Origin: Streptomyces bacillaris
GTDB taxonomy: Bacteria > Actinomycetota > Actinomycetes > Streptomycetales > Streptomycetaceae
Direction: 5' to 3'
Length of the DNA stretch: 64,000 nucleotides
Assembly (NCBI RefSeq): GCF_003268675.1
Contig: NZ_CP029378.1
Coordinates: forward strand, 620,001 to 684,000
Within the stretch, counting starts at the first letter, position 1. Every line of letters starts with the position of its first letter. The notes under the pieces are model-generated. The model was not told the origin of the DNA, ran no database searches, and was given only the letters and a program-made list of their open reading frames with translations. Made by a program: the position numbers and the translations under genes. Below are positions 8,117 to 16,903 of the stretch, piece after piece.

Positions 8117-8890
8117 CTAGATGCGCGAGTTGCGCAGCGACTGCCAGGCGGCGCCGGCCAGCGCGCGCGTCGACCGGACGACCGACAGATGCTCGTGCTG
8201 GCGGTACAGGGCCCAGTTGTACTGGACGAGCGAGAGCTTGTTGGAGGAGAGCGATCCCGCCTGGTGGGCCCGGTACACCGCGAGCGGCTCGGCCAGCCCC
8301 CGGGCGTCGGCCCCGTTCCGCATGATCGAGAGCCAGAGGGCGTAATCCTGCCGCTTGCGCATCTCGGGCATCAGCCTCGTGCCCAGGACCCTGCGGTCGT
8401 ACATGGCGGTGAGGGCACCGATGTGGTCCCGGACCAGCATGGCCCGGTAGTCCACGTGCTCCCGGGCGTGGATCACGCGGTCGGTCGGAACCCAGTCGAC
8501 GCTCTCACCGGCGTGGTCGGCGTCCATCTTGAAGTACGAGGTGAACGTCAGGGGCGCATCGCCTTCCGCGGCGAAGGCGAGCTGCTTCTCGGTCTTCTCC
8601 GGCAGCCACATGTCGTCGGAGTCCAGGAAGGCGATGTAGTCCCCGCGGGCACGCTGGATCGCGAGGTTGCGGGCCCGTCCCGCGCCGCCCTGTTCGGGCG
8701 CCGTCTCCGGCAGGACCCGCTCGTCCTGCTCGGCGAACTCGCGAAGCAGGTCCATGGAGCTGTCGGTGGACCGGTCGTCGGTGACCAGCAGCTCCAGGTC
8801 GGCGTGGGTCTGGGTGAGCACCGACCGGACGGCAGCGCCGAGGGTCGCCGCCGAGTTGTATACGGGCATCACGACCGACACCAGGGGCAC
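8117..8890 (-). CDS. Family 2 glycosyltransferase
   Basis: 257 residues from GTG 8890, which has AAGGAG 7 nt upstream. The longer frame to 8959 adds an unconserved leader. GT-A signatures are present: VSVVMPVYNSA (4-14), the nucleotide-binding DDRST (38-42), GGAGRARNLA (68-77) and the metal-binding DSDD (90-93). RKQDYALWL near 170 is the usual acceptor/catalytic-base region. It probably transfers a sugar to an envelope glycan or lipid. No partner genes flank it. Confidence 0.88.
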   Translation of the reverse strand: MPLVSVVMPVYNSAATLGAAVRSVLTQTHADLELLVTDDRSTDSSMDLLREFAEQDERVLPETAPEQGGAGRARNLAIQRARGDYIAFLDSDDMWLPEKTEKQLAFAAEGDAPLTFTSYFKMDADHAGESVDWVPTDRVIHAREHVDYRAMLVRDHIGALTAMYDRRVLGTRLMPEMRKRQDYALWLSIMRNGADARGLAEPLAVYRAHQAGSLSSNKLSLVQYNWALYRQHEHLSVVRSTRALAGAAWQSLRNSRI

Positions 8891-9141
8891 AGCGCATCTC
8901 CTTGCCAGATCAGGTTCGACCTGTTCATTCAAGCATCGCCACGGAGGGGCAGCCGACACGAGGGGGGGCCGTCGCCGGTCGGAGCCACCGTGGGGCTTCC
9001 GCCGGCCGCCTGGCCGTCGGCCGCCTCGCCGTCGCGCGGCCGAGGCAGGGCACCGCGTCCTCCGTCACACCGTGGACGTGCACCCGATCCACCGCCCGGT
9101 AATTGAACAAGAAAATAGCCATCCGCCACAATCCGCCATGC

Positions 9142-9471
9142 TCAACCAGGCCCTCGCCACCGCATGCCGGTCGGCCAATCCCGCAGGGCCCTCTCCCAGA
9201 CGGTCGCCAGATCCCCGAGCGCGTCCTGCGCCAGCTCTCTGCCGGTACGCGGGCATCCGGTGCAGGCGGTCGCGAACCGTATGTACGCGGCCAGACGGAG
9301 TGTGCAGAACGCGGTGAACGTGACGGGCATCCGCAGCTCCAGCACCTCGTCACCGACCGGCGTGAGGGGCAGCCGGTCCAGCGAACGGACCTCTTCACCG
9401 CGCGGTATCGGGGCGCCGTACGCGGTCCGGGCGCGCCGGGCGCGGACCGCCGCCGGCGTTTCACTCCACAC
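9142..9471 (-). CDS. Small sigma-70 region-2-like protein
   Basis: 109 residues from GTG 9471, with GAGGG about 5 nt upstream. It overlaps the end of the zinc-finger gene by 11 nt, so the two are coupled. The segment TFTAFCTLRLAAYIRFATACTG followed by GRELAQDALGDLATVWERALRD resembles the F-x-x-F...A-x-x-x-x-x-D-A-F...L helices of ECF sigma region 2. No region 4 is present, so it is not a complete sigma factor. It may be a sigma-like partner of the regulator upstream, or an unrelated helical protein. Confidence 0.5.
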   Translation of the reverse strand: MWSETPAAVRARRARTAYGAPIPRGEEVRSLDRLPLTPVGDEVLELRMPVTFTAFCTLRLAAYIRFATACTGCPRTGRELAQDALGDLATVWERALRDWPTGMRWRGPG

Positions 9472-10267
9472 GCGCGCCCTCGCCGTCCTCGCGGGGAGGG
9501 AGTAATGCGGGAGCGCTCAACGCGGCGTGGCGGGCCTGTTCCCACAATGGCCGAAACCGTTCAGCAGGGGCTCCGAAGTGCTCGATGAGCTCCCGTGCCT
9601 GTTCCCAGTCCTCCAGGATGCCGGGGAGGTCCCGCTCCTCATGGACCAGACGCGCGTCGGTCTCGTCCCGGGCCTCCGGGCCGGGCTCCGAAGCCAGCCT
9701 CAGCCCCCGGAGCACGGCCCGGAACCGGTCCATCGCGCCATCGTGAGATGCCGGGTACGGGGGCCGGTGACCCCGGGCCCACTCCCAGAGCCTGCGGACG
9801 TCGTCGGGCGAGCCGCGCATCACGGTGACGACCATGAAGGTGGTCGGCCAGGTCGGCACCACCTCACCGTCGAGAATCGCCCTGAGGCGACCGGGCCGGA
9901 TGCAGGTGAGGTGGGTGACCTCGCGGACGGTCAGCCCGCTGAACCAGAAGAGGTTCCGCAGCGCCTGCCCCAGCAGCCGCCGGCCGTCCCGCTTCTCGGT
10001 CCGCCCTCCGGCACCACGCGGCCGGAGGGCGCCGGAGCCGGGGCCGGGGCCGGGGTGACGGTCGGCTTCCGGGGCACGGTCACGCCAGTACTGCGCTCGA
10101 CGCCGACAGGCGACCTGGCAGTACACCCGCGGCCGGCCCGTCCCCTCACGCTGGCGGAAGCGACGCCCGCACCCCTGGAACGCGCACTTCCTGAAGACCG
10201 CCCTCCCTTGCTCCTTCTCGCTCCCCTTGTTCTTCCCACTCCCCTGCTCGTCCGCCATCCTCCCCAC
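9461..10267 (-). CDS. Zinc-finger/HTH-like regulator with a TTA codon
   Basis: 268 residues. The N-terminus is basic, followed by a Cys4 cluster C28-x4-C33-x16-C50-x3-C54 ending CRRRAQYW, as in small actinobacterial zinc-ribbon proteins. A helical segment near 98-150 (SGLTVREVTHLTCIRPGRLRAILDG) looks like an XRE-type helix-turn-helix. Codon 255 (9505-9503) is TTA, the rare leucine codon read by the bldA tRNA, which points to developmental timing. The start is uncertain: GTG 10267 follows AAGGAG closely, and ATG 10258 is also possible. The target is unknown. Confidence 0.6.
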   Translation of the reverse strand: MGRMADEQGSGKNKGSEKEQGRAVFRKCAFQGCGRRFRQREGTGRPRVYCQVACRRRAQYWRDRAPEADRHPGPGPGSGALRPRGAGGRTEKRDGRRLLGQALRNLFWFSGLTVREVTHLTCIRPGRLRAILDGEVVPTWPTTFMVVTVMRGSPDDVRRLWEWARGHRPPYPASHDGAMDRFRAVLRGLRLASEPGPEARDETDARLVHEERDLPGILEDWEQARELIEHFGAPAERFRPLWEQARHAALSAPALLPPREDGEGARVE

Positions 10268-10974
10268 CGCGCTCCTTAGCCGGAATGGTGATGCCGGGAC
10301 TCACCAGAAACTACTGACAACTGCCGACAGGGTTCGGGGCAGTACGTTCCTCGAAGCCTCGAAGCCCTTGTGCGTCTCCCTGGCGAACAACGTAGGCAGC
10401 CACCCGGAGTCGGCACCAGTTCGAGAAAGTCCATGAAAGCGGAAACGCCGTGCAAGTGCACCAGAAGCCGGGCCAGCGCCTCGAGCCGCTTCGGCATCGC
10501 GACCCGTCCGACCGCCTACGGAGTCATCAGGGTGGCCCCGGCACCGGGCCGCGGCTTCGTGCCTGGGAGCCGCTGCCCGTCGGCGAGGTCCGGCGGGCGT
10601 TGGCCCGGGGCTGGGGTCACCGGTCCCGGAACAGGAGGTGGCACACCTTTCCTGGCGGCTGAGGTCGTGGCATCAGCGGTTGAGCACTATCGCCACGGCA
10701 GATCGGCGGCATCCACCGAACGCGCGGACTCTGCTGCTGATCAGGGCCGGGAAGGTGATCGGCGACGAACAGGGTGGCGGCTCCTCCGCCGCTCTGGACC
10801 GCCTATGCCGGCTGGCCAAGATCACGTCGAACTCCTCGCCCGCATGGCGACGGCACACCGGCTCGTCGACTCTGCGGACGAGGCGCGAACCGCTTGACGG
10901 ACCGAACTCCCCCGAACATCCTGGGCAACCTCCCCGTGCTCTGCGGCCCGCAGTCTTCGTGGCCGACGGGGCCA
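10268..10974. other. 707-bp stretch without a recognisable gene
   Basis: Frames stay open here on both strands because of GC content, but none shows a coherent family pattern or a good ribosome site. Short protein-like patches exist, for example HVELLARMATAHRLVDSADEA on the plus strand near 10830-10895 and a minus-strand piece near 10400-10497, but they are isolated. Together with the permease remnant just downstream, the region looks like decayed coding DNA. Confidence 0.4.
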
Positions 10975-11540
10975 GGACCGTACGCCAGTCGGTGCACCTG
11001 ACGACGGCCGGCCTCGTCGTCACCGCGTTCGCTGTGCCGGCCACGTCGGGGCGGGCCGCGCTCGCCCTTCCGGTGTGCCTGGCGCTGGCGGCCGCACTCC
11101 GTGACCTGAGCTTCGTCCGATGGCTGGTCCTCGAGCTGCCGTCGGCCGTCGTCTCCTCCCCTCTCGCCGCCGAGCTCATCCTGGCGACGACGACCCGGCG
11201 CGCCGACCGCAAGGGTCCGGTCACGATCACCGCGGCGCAGATCCAGGAGCACTCCGGGACGGCCGTCGAGGGCCCGTTCACTCCGGCGGAGTCCCGGTGC
11301 CTGCCGCTGGCGACGGTCGTGTTGCTGTGGTGCAACGAGCCGTTGCACGGCGTGCCGCCCGCCGTGGTCGCGCTGATCGGCGCGCTGGTGGCGACCTCGC
11401 CCGCGCTGGGAACGGTCCGCTTCAAGGACGGTCTGCGGACGGTGCCCTGGCCGCTGCTGTTCACGGCGGCCACGATGGCGATGGGCGTCGCCCTCTCCGA
11501 CCCGGGTGCGGCCGACTGGCCGGTGGGGTGGATACCCCTG
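10975..11540 (+). pseudogene. Remnant of an SLC13/DASS-type anion permease
   Basis: An open frame here carries patches typical of SLC13-family transporters: TAFAVPATSGRAALALPV (about 11015-11070), then ITAAQIQEHSG, then VVLLWCNEPLHGVPPAVVALIGALVA and LRTVPWPLLFTAATMAMGVAL (to about 11500). The N-terminal half is missing. The region between the first and second patches appears deleted. The frame runs past 11540 into unrelated sequence. There is no start codon with a ribosome site. A decayed gene is the best reading. Confidence 0.6.
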
Positions 11541-11565
11541 GGGGCGCCCACGCCCCCCTGGGTTC

Positions 11566-12534
11566 CTAGGAGCAGCCGCCTGCGCGCCGGGAGACGGGCC
11601 GCGCGGCTCGTCCGCGTGTCCAATCCTGCGACTTGGGCTTTCGGCGGGAGTCCGGCTTCGGGATGCGCTTTTCGAACCACAGGTGCGCGTACGGCTCGTC
11701 GTTGAAGGCCGGGACTTCCTGGAACCCGGCCGACCGGTAGAGCCCGATCGCGGAGTCGAGCGCCTTGTTGGTGTCCAGGCGCAGCGCCTCGCACCCGTGC
11801 GTGGCGGCCAGCGATTCCAGTTCGGCGAGGAAGCGGCGGCCCAGGCCGAGGCCCCGGGCATGCGGTGCGATCCACATGCGCTTGATCTCGGCCGGTGCGC
11901 CGACGGGGAGTTTCAGACCCGCGCAGCCGACGGCCACGCCGTGCAGCCGTGCGACGAGGAACAGACCGCGGGGGAGGCGGAGTTCGTCGGTGTCGGGCAG
12001 CAGGCTGCGGGCGGGATCGAAGCCGGCGTCGAAGCGTTCCTGGAGTTCGGAGTAGTAGGCGAGCAGGCAACTCCGGGCGTCCGGGTGATCGGGGTCGATG
12101 GTGTCCAGGGTGACTGTCGCGGCAGTCAGCAGCCGGTCGACCTCCGCCATGGCGGCGACGAGCCGGGCACGCTGCGCGGTGTTCAGAAGGGCCAGGAGGG
12201 ACGCGGCCAGTTCGTCACTGCGGCCGTCGAGCGCCGCCCGCTCCGCACGGCCGGCCTCGGTGAGACAGGCCGTGCGTGCGCGCCTGTCCCGGGGCAGGGG
12301 CTCCACGGTGACCAGACCGCCGGCCTCCAAGGCGCGCAGCAGCCTGCTGACGTAACCGGAGTCGAGCCCGAGCCGCTCCCGCAGCTTCCGTACGTCTTGG
12401 CCGTCGTCGCCGATCTCCCACAGCAGCCGCGCCTGGCCGATCGGACGGTCGCGGCCCAGGTAGTGGTCGTGCAGCGCGCCCACGCGTTGGGTCACGGTGC
12501 GGTTGAAACGGCGCACCCGATCGAACTCCGCCAT
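11566..12534 (-). CDS. MarR-type regulator fused to a GNAT acetyltransferase
   Basis: 322 residues from ATG 12534. The frame extends to 12642, but that leader is Cys-rich and unconserved in type. Residues 1-150 form a winged helix (MAEFDRVRRFNRTVTQRVGAL, GLDSGYVSRLLRALEAGGLV, PRDRRARTACLTEAG). Residues about 165-295 form a GNAT domain with the acetyl-CoA loop PHARGLGLGRRFL and the C-terminal LYRSAGFQEVPAFND. This two-domain architecture is common in actinomycetes. The regulatory target and the acetylated substrate are unknown. Confidence 0.85.
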   Translation of the reverse strand: MAEFDRVRRFNRTVTQRVGALHDHYLGRDRPIGQARLLWEIGDDGQDVRKLRERLGLDSGYVSRLLRALEAGGLVTVEPLPRDRRARTACLTEAGRAERAALDGRSDELAASLLALLNTAQRARLVAAMAEVDRLLTAATVTLDTIDPDHPDARSCLLAYYSELQERFDAGFDPARSLLPDTDELRLPRGLFLVARLHGVAVGCAGLKLPVGAPAEIKRMWIAPHARGLGLGRRFLAELESLAATHGCEALRLDTNKALDSAIGLYRSAGFQEVPAFNDEPYAHLWFEKRIPKPDSRRKPKSQDWTRGRAARPVSRRAGGCS

Positions 12535-12692
12535 CTCCGGGCAATGTTCCAACCGGTCGCACAAGCACACCCGGCTCACTGTGCACGCCGGCATCCTCGG
12601 CCGTACGGGGCGCCAAGAGGCTTCCGGTTCAGGGTGTGCCACTCCCTGCTTCCGCTGCCGCCCTCTGCCCTACCTCCTCACGCCGGGGAGCC

Positions 12693-12851
12693 CTACGGGC
12701 CGAGTCGTCCGTGGCGGCGACGGTAGGTGCACCGGCGAAGGTGAAGAACGGCCTCTGCCTCTATCGCCAGCGCCGTTCCCCGCCTGCTGGCGATCTCCTT
12801 GACAGCCCCGTGCCGGGCAGGGGGTGACGGGGCGGTTGCGACCGTGGCCAT
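12693..12851 (-). CDS. Possible small protein coupled to the P450 stop
   Basis: A 52-codon frame. Its ATG (12851) overlaps the P450 stop in a TGATG junction, with GGAG 6 nt upstream, which is a credible coupling signal. The product is basic and ends in an Arg-rich tail (RRCTYRRRHGRLGP). No family is recognised and it is not a ferredoxin, since it has a single Cys. The evidence is only the start context, so it may be spurious. Confidence 0.3.
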   Translation of the reverse strand: MATVATAPSPPARHGAVKEIASRRGTALAIEAEAVLHLRRCTYRRRHGRLGP

Positions 12852-14092
12852 CACCGTCTCCGGGGGCCGGTGAGGCGGCACCGGACAGGGAGCTGCTGGT
12901 GGCCGTTGCTGATCAGGGAGCCAAGTGGCTCGAGCCGGCCGGCGGGGACGGCGAGGTGGAGTTCGGGGAAGCGGGTGAACAGCATGCGCAGGCTGGTGGC
13001 GACTTCCAGGCGGGCCAGCGGAGCGCCGAGGCAGAAGTGGATTCCGTGGCCGAAGGCCAGGTGATCCTGGGCGGGGCGGCGGATGTTGAAGGTGTCGGCG
13101 TCGTCGTGCCAGCCGGGGTGGCGGTTGGCGGCGGCGTAGGAGGCGAGGATCGCCTCACCCCGGGCGATGGTCTGCCCGTCGGGCAGAGTGACATCAGTGA
13201 CGGCGAAACGGAGCGGTAGGTGCTTGACAGCCGGCTCCAGACGCAGGGTCTCCTCGACGACATCACTCCAGTCAGCTCGGCCGGCACGGACATGGGCAAG
13301 CTGCTCGGGATGGGTCAGCAGCAGGCTGACCGCCTGGTCGATCACGTTGACGGTGGTCTCGTACCCGGCGCTGATCATCAGCAGCAGAGTGTCGCGGAGC
13401 TCCGCGCCGGACAGGCCCCCGCCGTCGCCCTCCTCGTCGCGAGCTGCGATGAGCAGGGAGGTCATGTCGTCGCCGGGCTCGGCACGCCTGGCAGCGATGA
13501 GGCCGTCCAGAGCCGCGTAGAGCCGCGAGGTGTTGACCTCCTGCTCCTCGGCGCTGAGCGTGGTGTCGAAGACGCCGTCGACGACGGCACGGAAGCCCTC
13601 GCGCTGGTCGACAGGAACCCCCATGAGGTGGCCGATCACCGCGATCGGAAGTGGGTAGGCAAGATGTTCACGCAGGTCGATGACCTCTTCGGGCAGGGCT
13701 TCGATGTCGTCGAGGAGGGTCGCGACGATCCTCTCGACAACGCCGGCGAGGTCGTCGACGCGGCGGGCGGACAGCGCCGGGCCCACCAGACGGCGCAGCC
13801 GCCGGTGGTCGGCACCGTACGCCGTGAACATGTTCCGCACGCCGACCCACAGTGCCAGCGGCCAGCTCTGTACGACATCCTGGAAGTCAGGCCAGTGTGC
13901 ACGGCCGTCCTTGGAGACATCCTTGCTCTTCAACAGCCTCTTAAGGACGTCGGGGTCCGTGATGGACCAGGCGGTGACGCCAAGGATGTCCACGCGGACC
14001 GCGGCACCATGACGACGCAACTGCCGGTGTTCGCCGTGGTGGTCGGCACCGGTCGGGTCGAGGACAATCGGCTTGGTGGGCTGGGCTGCCAT
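12851..14092 (-). CDS. Cytochrome P450
   Basis: 413 residues from ATG 14092, which has AAGG/GGCAGG upstream. The open frame reaches 14296, but its extra N-terminus is not P450-like. The I-helix oxygen-activation motif AGYETT lies at 242-247, the K-helix E-T-L-R at 281-284, and the heme loop FGHGIHFCLGAPLAR at 347-361 with proximal Cys354. This is a soluble bacterial class I P450, CYP105/107-like. No ferredoxin or reductase gene lies beside it, so electrons must come from elsewhere. The substrate is unknown. Confidence 0.95.
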   Translation of the reverse strand: MAAQPTKPIVLDPTGADHHGEHRQLRRHGAAVRVDILGVTAWSITDPDVLKRLLKSKDVSKDGRAHWPDFQDVVQSWPLALWVGVRNMFTAYGADHRRLRRLVGPALSARRVDDLAGVVERIVATLLDDIEALPEEVIDLREHLAYPLPIAVIGHLMGVPVDQREGFRAVVDGVFDTTLSAEEQEVNTSRLYAALDGLIAARRAEPGDDMTSLLIAARDEEGDGGGLSGAELRDTLLLMISAGYETTVNVIDQAVSLLLTHPEQLAHVRAGRADWSDVVEETLRLEPAVKHLPLRFAVTDVTLPDGQTIARGEAILASYAAANRHPGWHDDADTFNIRRPAQDHLAFGHGIHFCLGAPLARLEVATSLRMLFTRFPELHLAVPAGRLEPLGSLISNGHQQLPVRCRLTGPRRR

Positions 14093-15030
14093 GCAGGGCC
14101 TGCCTTCTTCGTCGAGGGTCTGAGCTGATCCGTCGCTCCGGCACAGCACGGGTCCGGCGAACGTTGCTGCGGACGTTGCTCCAGAACCGACTGGTGGAGG
14201 GCGGTCATCGGGGCAGTTCGGGAAGGAGGAGGCGTTCAGCGGCAGGAGTCGGTGACGCCGGAGGCGGGCTGCCCGACAAGCCGCCGATGCCCCCACCCGG
14301 CGGGGACTGGGACCATGGAGGTCCGAGACTCCTGTGTAGCCGAGTCCTCAACGGCCGCGCCCCGAAATTACCGACTCACGACGCAAAGTGACTGATTGGC
14401 CGGATCCAATGCTTCAAGGCCGCCACCGCAGTCACCCTGACCGCGACGCTCCCGGTGAGAGGGCGAAGAGGAAGCTCCTCACTGACTCGGGACTGCTGCA
14501 GCCGGTCCGATGCCCTCAACACAACTCGTGGCAAGGGAGTTTCACACCCCGGCAGGGTACGGAGGGGCTACGCTCACGCGGACCCGCCGACGGGCTCCCT
14601 TCTCCGGCACCCCGCCGTCGACCGGTGCCTGCATCTGGGTGCACCCCTGCTGGTGGGCAGGGAAATAAGTCGCCTCGTCGGCCTCGATATGCCGGCGCCG
14701 AGGAATGGTTCGCTCGCCCCCGGCCTCCAGCGTCACGGACCGGAGCAGAGCGACCGTTCGATTACCTTTTTCGATTCGAGACGCTCATCGCATGAGCATG
14801 CAAGGACGCCCGAACGCCTTCCCGTCCCCTGCGTAGCACGAATTCGCTGGGTAAACGCACCGTGCGCCACAGGGGTCACGGACCCGCTCACGGTCCGCCG
14901 ATTTCACGGTGTATGCACCCATCTTTCCAGGCACCGGGAGGGCTTGCGTCCCGTGGCGGGTGATGGTGAAAATGCTGCCGATCCGGCCCTGAAGCCCGTT
15001 GCGGACGGGAGCCGAGAGGACTGAGGAACC
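14093..15030. other. 938-bp stretch without a recognisable gene
   Basis: No frame here shows a family pattern. Open frames at 14164-14391, 14388-14795 and 14455-15024 have low-complexity Arg/Pro/Ser content typical of shadows. The segment contains the promoter regions of the P450 (minus) and the NTF2-like gene (plus). It is somewhat lower in GC than its surroundings near 14340-14420 and 14755-14830, which suggests old intergenic or acquired DNA. A GAGGA site precedes ATG 15031. Confidence 0.4.
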
Positions 15031-15855
15031 ATGCGGGACGACGCCGATCAGATCCGAACACTCATCGAAGGCTGGGCCGAAGCGGTGCACCAGGGCCGTA
15101 TCGACACCGTCGTCGCGGATCACGCCGAGGACATCGTGATGTTCGACGTTCCGCCGCCCTACCGGGGCGTACGCGGGGTCGACGCCTACCGCAAGGTCTG
15201 GCCGGACTTCTTCGCATGGCAGGCTCAGGGGGCGGCCTTCGATATCGAGGAGCTGGAGGTCACCGCGGGAGAGGACGTCGCCTTCGCCCACGCCCTGGTG
15301 CGATGCGGCACAGAGGACGAACTCGCGGCTCACCCCGGGCTCCGGCTGCGGCTCACCCTCGGGCTGCGCAAGGAGGCGGGCCGCTGGGTGGTCGCGCACG
15401 AGCACCACTCCTTCCCCGACCTGAGCGACCCCGGCGCCGAGGCCGAGGTCCGTACGGTGCACGAGAACTGGTTCGACAGAACGGCGGCGAAGGACCTGGA
15501 CGGCGTGATGCAGCACATCGCGGACGACATCGTCTCCTACGAGCACGACACCCCTCTGCAGTACGTGGGGAGGGACCAGGTGCGGGAGGTGTGCCGACAG
15601 GGTCTGGACTGGGCGCCGGGGTCCGTGACCTGGGACGTTCCTGACATGCGCGTGCTGATCCGCGACGACATCGCCGTCGTCTGGGGCCTGAACCACATGA
15701 CCGCTGGGGAGGCCGACGGCACGACCACGGAGTCCTGGTCACGGGGCACCCGGGTGCTCCAGCGGAGGAACGGCGAGTGGACCATGGTCCACCAGCACGT
15801 CTCCTACCCCTACGACCCCCAGACCGGCGAGGCGAGGACCGAACTCCATCCGTGA
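15031..15855 (+). CDS. Tandem NTF2-like (SnoaL/DUF4440-type) protein
   Basis: A protein of 274 residues built from two similar alpha+beta cone domains, about 1-128 and 130-265. Each starts with a helix of the type IRTLIEGWAEAVHQGRID or VRTVHENWFDRTAAKDLD. Each then has a loop (EDIVMFDVPPPYRG, DDIVSYEHDTPLQYVG) and ends in a W-x-(M/V)-V-H-(E/Q)-H strand. Such proteins are small-molecule isomerases/cyclases or stress-related binders. A GAGGA ribosome site precedes the ATG. The two-domain form is less common than single SnoaL domains. Confidence 0.8.
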   Translation: MRDDADQIRTLIEGWAEAVHQGRIDTVVADHAEDIVMFDVPPPYRGVRGVDAYRKVWPDFFAWQAQGAAFDIEELEVTAGEDVAFAHALVRCGTEDELAAHPGLRLRLTLGLRKEAGRWVVAHEHHSFPDLSDPGAEAEVRTVHENWFDRTAAKDLDGVMQHIADDIVSYEHDTPLQYVGRDQVREVCRQGLDWAPGSVTWDVPDMRVLIRDDIAVVWGLNHMTAGEADGTTTESWSRGTRVLQRRNGEWTMVHQHVSYPYDPQTGEARTELHP

Positions 15856-16364
15856 CGAGCCTCCGGAGCCGGGCCCGGTTCGGCTGACGCCCCATCCGGG
15901 GTCCTGGGCCTGGCGGGCGGTGACGGTGTCGCGGTAGCGGTGACGGCCGGAGCCCACACCCTCAGCTTGTCCTGCCCTCCAGACGTGGGCCTGAGCTGGT
16001 CCTTCGTAAGATCGGCGGACCCAGGCCGGAACTGCTCGCCGGAAGGCTACGGCCGCCGAGCACGCCCCACTCGAACGCCTCGGCGCCCTCACCACGGCCG
16101 CCGCCCGGACTCCCCGACGGAGCGCTGGTCCACATCGACGGACTGCCGAGATACCTCCAGAGGCCCCGACCGCGCACGGCGTCGCCCTCGGTGCCATCGA
16201 GGACGAACCCGGCATGATCAACCTCTTCTACGGCCCCGCATATCTGGGACCGGGACCACCGTCCGCGTTGTGGATCGCCGGTGCTTCTGGCTCAACGGAA
16301 CGCCGTACTCCTGCGCGGCAATGTGCGCTCAAGCACGACCGGCACCAGCAGGCCACCCAGCCCG
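15856..16364. other. About 500 bp of apparently degraded DNA before the integrase remnant
   Basis: No complete gene is recognisable. A short protein-like patch (HGVALGAIEDEPGMINLFYG) lies on the plus strand near 16177-16236 but has no start or family match I can name. Its position between a resident gene and an integrase tail at a tRNA fits the eroded interior of a former integrated element. Confidence 0.35.
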
Positions 16365-16583
16365 GGCAGGCGCCAACACGCCGCATTGACCTGGTTCGCC
16401 GATGCCGGGGTCCCCGTACACGTCCTCCGCAGGATCGCGGGCCACGGTTCGCTGACCACCACCCAGCGCTACCTGCACCCGGACGTCCGCAAGATCACGG
16501 CGACCGGGGCGGCGCTCTCGGCCCGCTTCAACGTGCTGCGTACACCACGCTCGCTGCCGGGCCCCGTCGTCATGGCCCGCTGA
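16365..16583 (+). pseudogene. C-terminal remnant of a tyrosine recombinase (integrase)
   Basis: A patch of about 55 residues keeps the end of the catalytic domain of phage/AICE integrases: RQHAALTWFADAGVPVHVL (the HxLRH box, degenerate to RQH), then IAGHGSLTTTQRYLHPD with the conserved GH and nucleophile Tyr. The remaining about 300 N-terminal residues are gone. It ends about 120 nt from the 3' end of tRNA-Pro, the place where such elements integrate. pSAM2 of S. ambofaciens is a known tRNA-Pro integrant. Confidence 0.72.
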
Positions 16584-16702
16584 CCCGATGCCCCGGTCAA
16601 GGACGTCGGACCTCCAGTTGGTCCCCAACCCGGTCCCCGAAAATGATCAAGGGCCTGTCTCGGATTGCTCCGAAACCGGCCCTGATCTACGACTGTCTCC
16701 AG

Positions 16703-16776
<74 letters not shown>

Positions 16777-16865
16777 GTGCCCGTCTGACCTGGGGTTTCC
16801 CCTGGCCGAACGCGCATGAGAACAATACCGCACTCCAGCGGGTGGTCACGAACCCCTTTCCCCGC

Positions 16866-16896
16866 TTGACCTCAAGTTTGGTTGAGGTTGGATGCT
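16866..16896 (+). promoter_or_regulatory. MerR/SoxR-type promoter with long spacer
   Basis: A -35 box TTGACC (16866-16871) and a -10-like GATGCT (16891-16896) are separated by 19 bp, the overlong spacing typical of MerR-activated promoters. The spacer is covered by the dyad ACCTCAA-gtttgg-TTGAGGT (16869-16888), very close to the SoxR-box half-site CCTCAA known from soxS. Transcription would start about 7 nt past the -10, at the ATG at 16904. No MerR-family gene is visible in this window. Confidence 0.7.
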
Positions 16897-16903
16897 CGGT
16901 GGC

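Noticed and set aside
8891..9141. A gene in the GC-rich stretch upstream of the glycosyltransferase
   Set aside because: Frames here show only low-complexity peptides, and the region is explained as the intergenic space between the GT2 start and the sigma-like gene end.
10638..11705. Intact 355-residue plus-strand transporter gene
   Set aside because: Only the middle matches SLC13 proteins. Both ends are unrelated sequence and there is no ribosome site, so it is reported as a pseudogene.
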